Source of the DNA: Paragonimus westermani
Lineage: Eukaryota; Platyhelminthes; Trematoda; Plagiorchiida; Troglotrematidae
Direction: 5' to 3'
Length of the DNA: 64,000 nt
Assembly (NCBI GenBank): GCA_008508345.1
Contig: QNGE01002674.1
Coordinates: 1 to 64,000 of the forward strand
Position numbers and translations under genes: made by a program. The notes below the pieces were generated by a model. That model did not search any database. It was not told the origin of the DNA and was given only the letters and a program-made list of their open reading frames with translations. Positions 55,641 to 64,000 of this stretch are shown here, piece by piece (within the stretch, counting starts at the first letter, position 1; each line of letters starts with the position of its first letter).

Positions 55641-55982
55641 CCACACGGAGATTGTCGTACGCTACGTGCTTTACGCTCACCGGCAACTTTGTTTTGCATT
55701 TACTGTTTGAGTGTTTGAGTTTGTGCACAAAGACCTTGTTAGAAGTCAGATCCCATCATTGTTCCCCCCCTTTGTTCCTAAATTAGGGATTGTTCTCCTA
55801 ATGGTTCCATCAGTTGACGATCCTTGTCAACAACTGACCTATCGCTGTTGGTGTTGGTACTATTGCTTTCATCTCTTGAAACAGTAAGATGCAATTGGAC
55901 ATTTTGAACAGATTAATCAAATTTCGTCAACAATATCCATAAGCTGCCGCGATCAGTCTCAGTAATACCAATTTCCACTTAC
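55641..55982. other. Unassigned stretch
   Basis: Would be intron if the zinc-finger exon at 55,983-56,141 is real; the donor reads GTAAGTGG on the minus strand. Confidence 0.35.
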
Positions 55983-56141
55983 TGTGACACCGAATATCTG
56001 TGATAGGTCGAGTCGTTCAGGACCACCACACCGATTACATTTTTCCAGCTCCCATTGGTTAAGGTTTTCACATTTCCGGCACACTATTAATGATGCTAAC
56101 ACCACCGTTTTTTTCTTATGTAGTAAGATTACCGCGTACAA
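55983..56141 (-). CDS. Candidate exon with RanBP2-type zinc finger
   Basis: The minus-strand frame contains VCRKCENLNQWELEKCNRCG. This fits C-x2-C-x3-N-x6-C-x2-C, the RanBP2-type (NZF) zinc-finger spacing, including the Asn. The usual Trp two residues before the first Cys is Ile. PERLDLSQIFGVT follows and then a consensus donor (ACA|GTAAGT) at 55,982/55,983. A good acceptor upstream could not be fixed (GTTAG near 56,100 or ATAAG near 56,118), so the 5' limit is approximate. Such fingers bind ubiquitin or RNA. The host gene is not recognised. It might also be chance. Confidence 0.45.
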
Positions 56142-57766
56142 TTGATCGGCAATAAAAGATAAAATGGAACGTCTTGAGCACAGTAGGTTTGGTGGTCAAA
56201 GCATTCGTGAAATTTCGAAGAAATAACGGGTAGCTTCGAGGCCATAGTGCTGGCATATCATTATCGTGACCCCTTTAGCTATCATGCCGACTAGATACCG
56301 TGTGGTTGGGCATAAAAACGGATTACTGTACCAGCTCGACTGTTACCATTTATCATCGGTCGATCGTGGAAATCGCCATCCAGACGAAATTGGGTGATCG
56401 TGCACCCACAAGGTGTGTACTTTTGCACACCCTATAGTGGCAACTGGGCTTCTCGGTGATAGGTTGTTGTTGAATTTTTGGCCGACTTGAGCGCTGTTCA
56501 ACCGGCGTGATCATTTGGATCATTTTCGTTCCTCTGGGGTAATCATTTTTTTTACACTTAACAGATCCTGATTAATTTGGTCCAGTCATCCCGTACCCGG
56601 CCAGTATAATGTGGAGCGCATTATATCTGGAAATGTCAGGAAGAATCAAAGCCTTGATGTTAAGAAAAGATGGCAATGTTGTTATCGGGAAAAATCAGTT
56701 TAATTTTTCGTTTTGTTATCAATTCTACTTCGGTCCGTCTTTCATCTCTTAACTGGTCCTGTTTTCCTCATGACTATGCAGGAGGTAGGCTTCAATATCA
56801 ACCCCTGATATGCCATTATTGTCATCATTGGTGAGGGTGACGTCGACCAAAAATTGCGTGGTCATGTGTTGCAGTCCTGTTTACCGCGATTGCTCTTATC
56901 TGGGTTTGTACAACCTGAAAATATCCAGTTCTTCATATTCACCCCAGCATGTCCATTGACAATACACACTGTGGTGTAAAAGCTATATGCCGCACGTAAT
57001 TTACTGATACTGCCGTTGATGTTAACAAAATCCATCTCGACATTGTCTACGGAACATACCGAATGTACGTTGTGCAGCGTTATGTTCTATCTGACTCGTC
57101 CATTTTCACTGCTACACCAAGGCAACTGAGTTCGAACGGTGAATTCATATTCGAATCATACAAGAAGCTACTGACGTGATCACCTAAATCATGTACCCAT
57201 AGGTTTCATTACACTTAGCCCATTAAGACACAACAATCGTGTTGAATCGCAGAAAGGTTGTCGTCTATACGCGTATTACCAGTTCTGTTCATAATCTGAT
57301 GGCACAATGCCTGAGGTTGCGGTAGCCTGCACACCTAAGGAAAACATCAAATGATTAAAGAAACGAAAACTACTATTGCGAGCACTGTACTAATCGAACA
57401 CCGAACGCATTGCCCGACATTGTTAATGTCTAACATTAGAACACTGGTTTCCATGTCTCCATTGTTATGTATGTGACACTAGGCTACTTTGTCCAGCGTT
57501 ACTTTAGTCATGGTCCGTTGATTCCACACCCATCTCATCGTCTGATGTATCTTGGATTTTCCTATAACCCTCGACGATCCCGTTGGCGAAGGTTTGCCGT
57601 GACCAATGTTTAAGCAGCACGCGTGGTAAATGGCTCGACTGAAAGAAAGGTTTTCTCTTAACTGATGCTTTAGAAATGAAGATTATTCAGCTCCACTGTA
57701 CTGTTGATTTTTTTATAGTTAAATATTATTATGTAACATTACCTCTGCTTGCTATTTTATTTGTAG
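56142..57766. other. Unassigned; upstream region or intron of carrier gene
   Basis: No recognised motif. If the exon at 57,767 is internal, this is intron with acceptor CTATTTTATTTGTAG; a pyrimidine-rich tract precedes it. Confidence 0.4.
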
Positions 57767-57903
57767 GCACTCAAGAGCCAGGATCTGACTTACACTGACA
57801 CCGTCTACAGTTATCTTTCAAATTTCTTTCGCATTCCCATGGGTGAAGTTAAACAAACCGTCATTCCTAATTATATGAAGTTTGTTCTTGGGGGATGTGC
57901 GGG
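57767..57903 (+). CDS. First recognisable exon of mitochondrial 2-oxoglutarate/malate carrier-like protein
   Basis: A 137-nt exon with acceptor TTTATTTGTAG and donor GG|GTAAGTT, phase 2. Its end encodes IPNYMKFVLGGCAG, matching the start of SLC25A11-type carriers ('xIPNYxKFxFGGxAGMGATxxVQPLDLVKxR') at the first transmembrane helix; the next exon should start by completing Gly and then Met-Gly-Ala. The family swaps 2-oxoglutarate and malate across the inner mitochondrial membrane. A Met at 57,839 (ATGGGTGAAGTTAAAC) is a likely start; the frame upstream of it stays open to the acceptor. Later exons were not found in the remaining 6 kb. Confidence 0.75.
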
Positions 57904-58170
57904 GTAAGTTTTAGTTGTTTCGGATCGCCACATTTAATTTAATGGCATGTCATGTTGTTACCCTCCACCAGCATATTATTCTCACTAGACGCTAAGGGTC
58001 AGCCAGCAGTCCTTAATTGTTGTTTGTCAGGTTGAGAATCTCGTTACCACTGCTGATAGTACAGGAAAAGTCGTTCTTGGTCTTCTTTCTCTGTGGGACA
58101 GATGGGTACTCTTAGTCGATCAGCCACCATTTATCTCATGGACATTAGCTCATAACCTTCTTTCTGTTTG
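57904..58170. other. Intron, first part
   Basis: Follows the donor at 57,904. Nothing recognisable. Confidence 0.5.
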
Positions 58171-58285
58171 TTTCAAGTTGCACATCGCTGACGTTTGACT
58201 GCAACTCCTTTATGTGGATAAACGTTTTCGATAGACTTGAATTCCATTTTCTCATTAGGGCACAGCAGTCATATATTTGTCCCTA
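58171..58285 (-). repeat. Eroded family A hammerhead repeat in intron
   Basis: TTTCAAGTTG-ACATC-CTGACGTTTGA-TGCA aligns with the family A tail at 51,872. Further on TTTTCTCATTAG-GC-CAGCAGT-ATAT aligns with the hammerhead section around 51,967-52,000. Core positions are lost. It shows that the family has inserted beside a gene. Confidence 0.55.
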
Positions 58286-58289
58286 CCAT

Positions 58290-58655
58290 TTGTTGACCTC
58301 TAGTTATTATATTTATGAGACGTACATGTCTATGACTGCACCACTGAGCGTGACCAAATTTTCTCATATAGACGTTCAGCGGTGATCTCCATTGAATACG
58401 GTGCTCGACTGTGTTTTCAGCTTTACTGACAACTTCCGGTTCATGAAAACTTCGTCACTTTTACCGTATTTGACAACAAACATGAGAACCACCTGCACCA
58501 AGTTCACGCTCGTGATGCGCCCAAAGTTACATGCGCTGCCTGGTGGGTTTGTTTTCTCCACCCCGACCTTCCTCTGTATGCACACGGGTATATATACGCC
58601 CACGGCATGTGGAAAGCATTAAATGATTACGTTCTGTAACGGGATTGCGTTGAAT
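58290..58655. other. Intronic, unassigned
   Basis: Two overlapping opposite frames of 75-76 residues (58,376-58,622) without motifs. Confidence 0.4.
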
Positions 58656-58656
58656 C

Positions 58657-58925
58657 AGCATCCTCATTAGAGAACTTGCAGGTAGTCAACATCCACGTTA
58701 AGCTGTTGAGGGTAGAACAGTACGCCACCATCACCAGTCAGTCAGAAGAGCGACCGGTTTCGGCATCCCGCTTGCTTGTAAAAGATTGTTGACTATAGTT
58801 TGTTTGAACGCGTGTCGGACATGATCAATCGAACTGACTGATTTTGGAGCACAGTAACAAACTGGCCAACCCAAACGAACATCATGGTAGTCCAATGGCA
58901 ATTGGCAGTGTAACTATGGTAGAAC
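58657..58925 (+). repeat. Interspersed repeat family E, copy 1
   Basis: Aligns with 62,004-62,280: same order of CAGCATCCTCAYTAGAGAA, AAGAGCG, TGAACRCGTGTCG and CCAATGG blocks. The copies are in direct orientation 3.3 kb apart. Its head (CTCATTAGAG...CAG-TAGT) also resembles the family A hammerhead section weakly. Confidence 0.65.
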
Positions 58926-58966
58926 ACTTACCGTGTCTGGGCTGGTTCGAATCTAGCCAAATTCCA
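58902..58966 (+). repeat. tRNA-like remnant (SINE head), family 2
   Basis: Contains CTATGGTAGAACACTTACCG and B-box GGTTCGAATCTAGCC, aligning with 32,440-32,510. The acceptor stem is not preserved. Confidence 0.5.
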
Positions 58967-58989
58967 GATTTCTTGCAATTGGCTCTTTC

Positions 58990-59734
58990 CTGAATGCAGT
59001 GTTATTTTCTATCAAACGGGCGTTCCTTTTCCAGCAGACTGAGATTGCGCTTTGTCGCTCAAACTGTCATTCTTCTGATTTTTCGACGCATTCGTTAAGT
59101 GCGCGTATCGTGTCAGGGCACAAGAAGAAGCATGCTGGTCGAATCCAGACCAGCTTACTGGACACGACTGCAATTTTTCTCCCCGGGACGCTGGATATGG
59201 GGAGCAGCGTCCGATTTACCGAGGCATGATGTATGTGAAGGCAAAATTTCGATAGCTTCGCTGTTGCTGAGCAGTTTATCACGAGGATCGAAATAGTACC
59301 ACCTGTCGTTGTTCCGGTGTTTCGTTGAAGACAGAGACGAACACATCCTGAGGAAGTTGACCTTTCTTGGACCTGAAGGTAAGTATGGTCTGAGTACGCT
59401 GTTGATCATACTATCTTGGTGAATCAAATCACTTTTTTGATTGTTTTATGAAGCGAACCGTCACCCAGCGAAGCTTGTCCACCAGAACATGATTACTTTG
59501 AAAATGTCGGGGAATACTTACAGCGTATACAGATGTTTAAATTGCAGTCTCACTCATGACTCAATGGTCTCCAGTTTTCAGAATTTGGCAGTGACGAATT
59601 GACAGCCAACGCTCACCAAATGCATTGATATTCACGATTGTTAAGCGTCGATAAAGCAAAAGATGATAGATGATGAAAACAGAAACAAACGGAATTCACT
59701 GCAATCGGCCAAGCACGTGCCGGGCTCGCAATAG
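58990..59734. other. Unassigned stretch
   Basis: Overlapping frames on both strands at 58,999-59,427 have no motif. Confidence 0.4.
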
Positions 59735-60090
59735 TTTGGTGGCTAATCAGACCGGAGGTGTGGGCATTCCAACACTAGGCGGAATACCTCGGTGTAGAGG
59801 GGGAGACGTCCAAAACCCCACAACGAACCGATCGGGGACGGCGGGGTCGACCGGATGAGTCATCGCCTGAGTGGATCGGACGAACGGATAAGACATGGAA
59901 GGCAAAAGAGAATGGACGACAAAATCGGAGGTGTGATTATTCCAACCTTCGCAGGAATATCTCGACGCGGTCGTAGAATATGATCAGAGGCCAGTGTAGT
60001 TAGATGGAGGGAACAAGAGGGACCGGACGAGCCATCGTCCAACGAAATCAAACCAACGGACGAAGAATGGCAGGCAGAAAACCCCCGATA
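59735..60090 (+). repeat. Imperfect tandem duplication, about 176-bp unit
   Basis: Unit 1 (from about 59,735) and unit 2 (from about 59,915) share CGGAGGTGTG-NATTCCAAC, GGAATAYCTCG, GACCGGAYGAGYCATCG and an ending with AAGGCAAAA/CAGGCAGAAAA. GC- and purine-rich compared with surroundings. Followed at 60,108 by ATATAAAGCGAG, a TATA-like box, so it may be the enhancer part of an LTR or of another promoter. Confidence 0.65.
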
Positions 60091-60105
60091 GACGGCGCCG
60101 ATCAC

Positions 60106-60116
60106 GCATATAAAGC
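60106..60116 (+). promoter_or_regulatory. TATA-like box after tandem repeat
   Basis: CATATAAAGCG lies shortly after the tandem duplication; GC-rich sequence follows. No transcript start can be assigned. Confidence 0.3.
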
Positions 60117-60139
60117 GAGCAGAAGTGCACACGACGCGC

Positions 60140-62003
60140 GAGTGGAAACCTGGGGGTGTTGTGGTCCGGAATGATGACTCATAAACGCGAGCGCACGCGT
60201 AACATACTAACTAGCCTGTTGGACAATAGAGATTGTAATTCATTGGACGCCTTTTCGCTACAATAGCACTCTGTCACTATTGCGGTAGGAAACGTGAGAT
60301 CGACAGCCTAAAAATGTTAGGCGTTTAGAAAATATGGAAAGAAGCAAAAAATTTCTCTTATGCAACGCAAATCACCATCCATCGAATTTGGTAGATGAGA
60401 CTTTTGAAGCAGGGTGGTGTTCGTGTCATCCTTTGAGCAGGAGAGATTTACATCGAGCTTCTTGATGCGGGCAGTCAACAACGATGCCTAGTAGACTTAT
60501 GAGACGCATCTACCAATGTTGGGCTAGTGAACTTTTCTTCACACGTCGATTGTAAATCTCCCAGCTTTTCAACTACGAGTGTGAAACGAAGCAAAAACGT
60601 CTGTGTTGTAGAGAACAAGGCCGCCACTTTGGACTTCAAGAACTGCTGACATAATATGATGGGGCTTTCGTAATGGGTGGATATTCAACACTCATCCAGT
60701 GTTTGGATACCATCCAGACCATGGATTTCGTATTTTCTAATTATTTCATTGTCACCAATGTGCCAAGAAAGTCGAATGTTTTGTACTAACCGCTTCTCTT
60801 TGTTCGTATCCTTGTTGGATTATTCGCCGGATACTGTCACCTTAGACGTAGCCCAGAATGCCATACCGTTTGCTTTGCTTACTAGAGGGGTTCTTCTAAC
60901 CATTCAGGAAAGCTTTAAAAGTGAATTGAGTCGATTACTCTAGGCGAACACAATATTAACGGTAGTTGGTTCAGTCAAGTCATAGCAACTTCGAGATTAT
61001 CAAGTGATTCGCATGCGGTTTGACCGTAGGTTGCCGAAATGTACGCTTCGCAAGGAACAGTGCATATTGTTGATTTCAAGTGAAATCTTGCACAAGTTAA
61101 TTCGGGGAAGATTTTTTGCCACACACAGACTTTTGGTCTTAGACGGAGAATCTGATTGTTTGCTCGTTCTTGTTACACTTTTTGTTCGTGTCCGGTGACT
61201 ACGTTTACCTTTCGGATTGAAAGCGTCAGGCGAGATCTATCAGAGGCCTTTGGACAAATTTATTCGGTACACCCTGGGGGTAAACAGAAGGCTAAGTAAC
61301 TTTACTGCTGGGAGTGCATTACCAGCAATACAAGAGACTACACGACAAGATGTTATCTTCTAGGAAAACATGTCCATGAACGAGTTTTCCTGGTATGGAA
61401 TACAAGAGTTATTGTTCTCCGATAATACGCATCAATATGTGTACACGAAACTGAAGATGTTTTCATGAAAATCTGAGTATGACCATTGAACAAGCAACCT
61501 GTCCTATAGCTATTCAACCTGGAGGACGCAATCAAGATTATTAAAATACTGCTACAAATTTTTCAAAGGTTGTGAGGAAATTTCTGCCCGACGTTCTCAG
61601 AAGGAAAAACTGTACTAGGTTGGTCAGATGGTTACAGTGCACTGTACCGAATGGCTGAGAGAAGGACGTGTATAAAATTGTCGATGATAACTAAGGCATT
61701 CCGCTCTGACACATTCGACAGATATGCTATTCAGTAGACTCCGCAACAACGCAGATTGCCACACAAAACGCATTATGCCTGCAGGTCTCGGATGCGTTGG
61801 AGCTACATAATGTCTCGTGGTTTAGGATTTGGAAATCGGAGACGTCACGGTGTTGATCTTGAGGGAGTATAGAAAAGAAATCGTGCATATCTGAGACGGT
61901 TGCCTTCGCCTGAAAGGAATCACATGTCACACGTGCTGGAAGACTATCCGAAACGAGAAGCTCACAAGCGTACTAGAAAGCGAATGATGTGATGCTCTTG
62001 CAG
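60140..62003. other. Unassigned stretch
   Basis: No recognised gene. Frames at 60,677-60,943 and 61,004-61,198 (plus) and 61,930-61,727 (minus) have no motif. Would be intronic if the carrier gene extends through it. Confidence 0.4.
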
Positions 62004-62280
62004 CAGCATCCTCACTAGAGAATATGCAGCCGATCAAAACCCACTGAAAGCCGTTGCTAGCATAATGGAGGTCAGCTACAGCCAGCCATTCACAAGAGCG
62101 GTCAGTTTATTGGTTGATTTTACTTATGCGACACTGATAGCTCAAAGAGATTGTCTGAACACGTGTCGAACTTAAATGGCCGACTTCATTGAGTCAAGGC
62201 CGTGGAATACAATGACATACTGACTAACCCGAATCGATATTAACGCAGACCAATGACCAATGGTAATGTAAATATTCTAT
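62004..62280 (+). repeat. Interspersed repeat family E, copy 2
   Basis: Partner of 58,657-58,925. The tRNA-like part following copy 1 is reduced here to an AT-rich remnant. Confidence 0.65.
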
Positions 62281-62289
62281 TAAGCAAGT

Positions 62290-63649
62290 ATTATTTTTCC
62301 ACTAAACTGAGGTAGCTTTGTATCTTCCAAATTCTCAACCGTTCGATTTTACGATGTGTTGTTCATTCACGCGACACACCCCGATTTTTTTTGGTTTGTT
62401 GGCTTGTGGTGTTTACTCAACCGACTGTTTCGCGCTGGTGATCGCCGAATGGAGAACCTCTTTGATGTTAGCTACCCGGGCTTGTGAAGTTACCCATGAT
62501 CGATCTGTGCATTGCTCCGACAGATGTCCGAATTGTTCTCACTTTCTAGGTTGGGACCTCAGAGAGCTTCGGCTATGGTTGACCGGTAGTTGCAAGCAAT
62601 TGAGAATGATGGAAACGGTCACATGTGCAACTGAGCGCCAGGCCCATCTTATTTGATGAGGGGGCAGCCAAGCGGGATTACATCTCCTCTTTCCAAGCGT
62701 GGCCTGAACGTTGTCGTGGTGACGGAGGTGTTTTTTGCCCGACATAAAAAGCAAATGCGCATTGCCCCGTGTTTTCTGGCCACAAAAGACGTCCAGTCCG
62801 GGAAGTTGCTAATTGTACGAAATTTATTTCAAAGTATATGAAACCCTAGAACAACGAACTCGACTACTAATTTAACATGGCTTACGTGCATCCGCGCCCG
62901 TAAGTAGCAGTGCGTCGTCACTTTCTTTAGTGACATATCCTGTGACATGTTGGGATCTGTCTTGCAGTTCCCACGTGTACAAGTCGTGCTACGCTACTCA
63001 CCAACGAAGTCGCTTTTTATGCAACACTGCTCTCCCTCCTCCGCATCTGCTTAAGGACTCCCTCCTAGCGATACAGTTTTGTCTCCCGGCTCACTGACCT
63101 CCTGGTTTCCTAAGTTGGCGTATTGTGCCACTACTATCTCACTGCCGTGCACTCGTTTTGTCTTGTCGTTCTTTTCAATCATGTATAACGGGATCTCTCT
63201 GAAAGTACAAAACGCGGACCTTTTCGCTTAGGCAAAAGTTTTCGTGGGCATGGGCAGCTGGTGCCTGTGTTCCGATAAGCTCGACATCCCATCATCCCTT
63301 CTAGATTGAGCATCTGAGTCTTGCCGAGTCGTTGGGCTGCAGATTGCTCCTCTGTGTGTGTCTGCGGTGCCCCCAGGTTTCGTTTAGCCCTTCCTCATTC
63401 GGTGACCAATTCTTTGGTGGAATCGCTGCACTATGGCTATAGTCCGGTGTCGCGACCCACTGGAAGTCGAGGGGCTCTACTGTGCGTCAACTGAAATGGG
63501 GATTTCTTCGTGGCTGCTTGAGCAGATACACGATGGGACAATAACAACAGTGGCAATGCCGACTCACACTTGCCTCCTGCATGCGTCGGCCGGTTGGAAA
63601 CAACCAGTTGATGCAATTGGAAGCGGTACCAGATGTTTAGGCTAGCTTG
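62290..63649. other. Unassigned; may hold LTR and leader of Gypsy element
   Basis: A 112-residue Cys-rich plus-strand frame (62,318-62,656) has no ordered finger spacing. 62,940-63,430 is T/C-rich and precedes the gag frame, so an LTR and leader are plausible but no repeat partner is in the window. Confidence 0.4.
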
Positions 63650-63929
63650 ACGTTTGGTGAGTGGTTGAGACGGTACAAGGACCTGTTCTATGTCGATTTC
63701 AGTACGCAGAATGTACCGTGAAAGGTCCGTCCCATCCTAACTAAACTCGATACTGTTAAGCACGGTAAGTGTGTCAGCTTCATTATTCGAAAGAACCCGT
63801 GCAACAGCTCTTTTGAAGGAACAGTTGGGACGCTGCGATCCATCTTTGGTGATCAGCCTTTCCCATTCAACATAAGTTATCGGTGTCCGACGATGACGAC
63901 TGCATCACCTATGCCGCACACGCAGTAAG
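63650..63929 (+). pseudogene. gag: Ty3/Gypsy gag, start of element at window edge
   Basis: TFGEWLRRYKDLFYVDFS followed after a stop by KVRPILTKLDTVKHGKCVSF and FEGTVGTLRSIFGDQPFPFN. This matches 'TFxxWYxRYEDLFxVDxxxxxDxxKVRLLLRKLxxxEHxxYxxFILPxxPxxxxFxETVxxLxxIFGxxxSLFNxRYxCL' of Gypsy gag proteins. It has at least one in-frame stop (63,713) and ends at a stop; downstream parts lie beyond the window. Same broad class as the relic at 1,580-2,946. Confidence 0.8.
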
Positions 63930-64000
63930 TTCTAGCCTGTTCATACACTTTTCGGGCAGTGGTGCACGAACCTATGATCTCCCACGGGTTTCCGGCTCTG

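Noticed and set aside
62318..62656. Cys-rich 112-residue frame as a zinc-finger protein
   Set aside because: Cysteines do not follow any finger spacing and no splice or promoter context is seen.
63380..63645. Plus-strand frame 63,433-63,645 as gag N-terminus
   Set aside because: It does not join the recognisable gag frame and lacks matching motifs.

Overview
The window looks like intergenic and intronic DNA of a parasitic flatworm (Platyhelminthes), probably a tapeworm or fluke. This is inferred, not proven. The grounds are decayed CR1/Jockey-type and RTE-like non-LTR elements, CsRn1-like and other Ty3/Gypsy elements, BEL/Pao, Penelope-like elements (PLEs) with GIY-YIG endonucleases, and tRNA-derived repeats that carry hammerhead ribozymes in the style of the schistosome Sm-alpha satellite. 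There are no operons, rRNA genes, CRISPR arrays or prokaryotic signals. Most open frames are short fragments of dead elements broken by stops and frameshifts.

Layout. 1-9.5 kb: an inverted repeat, a minus-strand Ty3/Gypsy RNase H-integrase relic, an AT-rich low-complexity tract, two pieces of a non-LTR reverse transcriptase (RT), degenerate tandem repeats and a minus-strand BEL/Pao integrase tail. 9.5-12.6 kb: a plus-strand CsRn1-like Gypsy gag-pol whose gag is split by a minus-strand CR1-like RT fragment. 13-18.7 kb: a short RT piece, a long minus-strand CR1-like endonuclease-RT relic and one unrecognised decaying frame. 20.8 kb: a PLE-terminus hairpin. 22.5-27.6 kb: two plus-strand CR1-like elements, one with a PHD-like ORF1. 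28-32.7 kb: a second Gypsy element with recognisable gag, protease, RT, RNase H and integrase and LTR-like direct repeats. 33.5-35.5 kb: another CR1-like relic. 35.5-43.8 kb: mostly unassigned, with a 64-bp palindrome. 43.8-52.8 kb: SINE-like repeats with hammerhead motifs, an RTE-like element interrupted by a PLE, and a PLE cluster with inverted ends. 53.4-55.2 kb: a PLE arranged as a near-perfect 729-bp inverted repeat bounded by a 12-bp direct repeat. 56-64 kb: two candidate host exons (a RanBP2-type zinc finger on the minus strand and the start of a mitochondrial 2-oxoglutarate/malate carrier on the plus strand), more repeats, and the beginning of another Gypsy gag at the window edge.

The most notable system is a family of tRNA-like (pol III-type) repeats followed directly by hammerhead ribozymes. 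One 45-nt copy (51,953-51,997, minus strand) keeps every conserved core base and paired stem. A second theme is PLE ends that carry hammerhead-like cores and occur as inverted repeats. The host genes contribute little visible coding sequence; the interplay seen is mainly transposons inserting into transposons.
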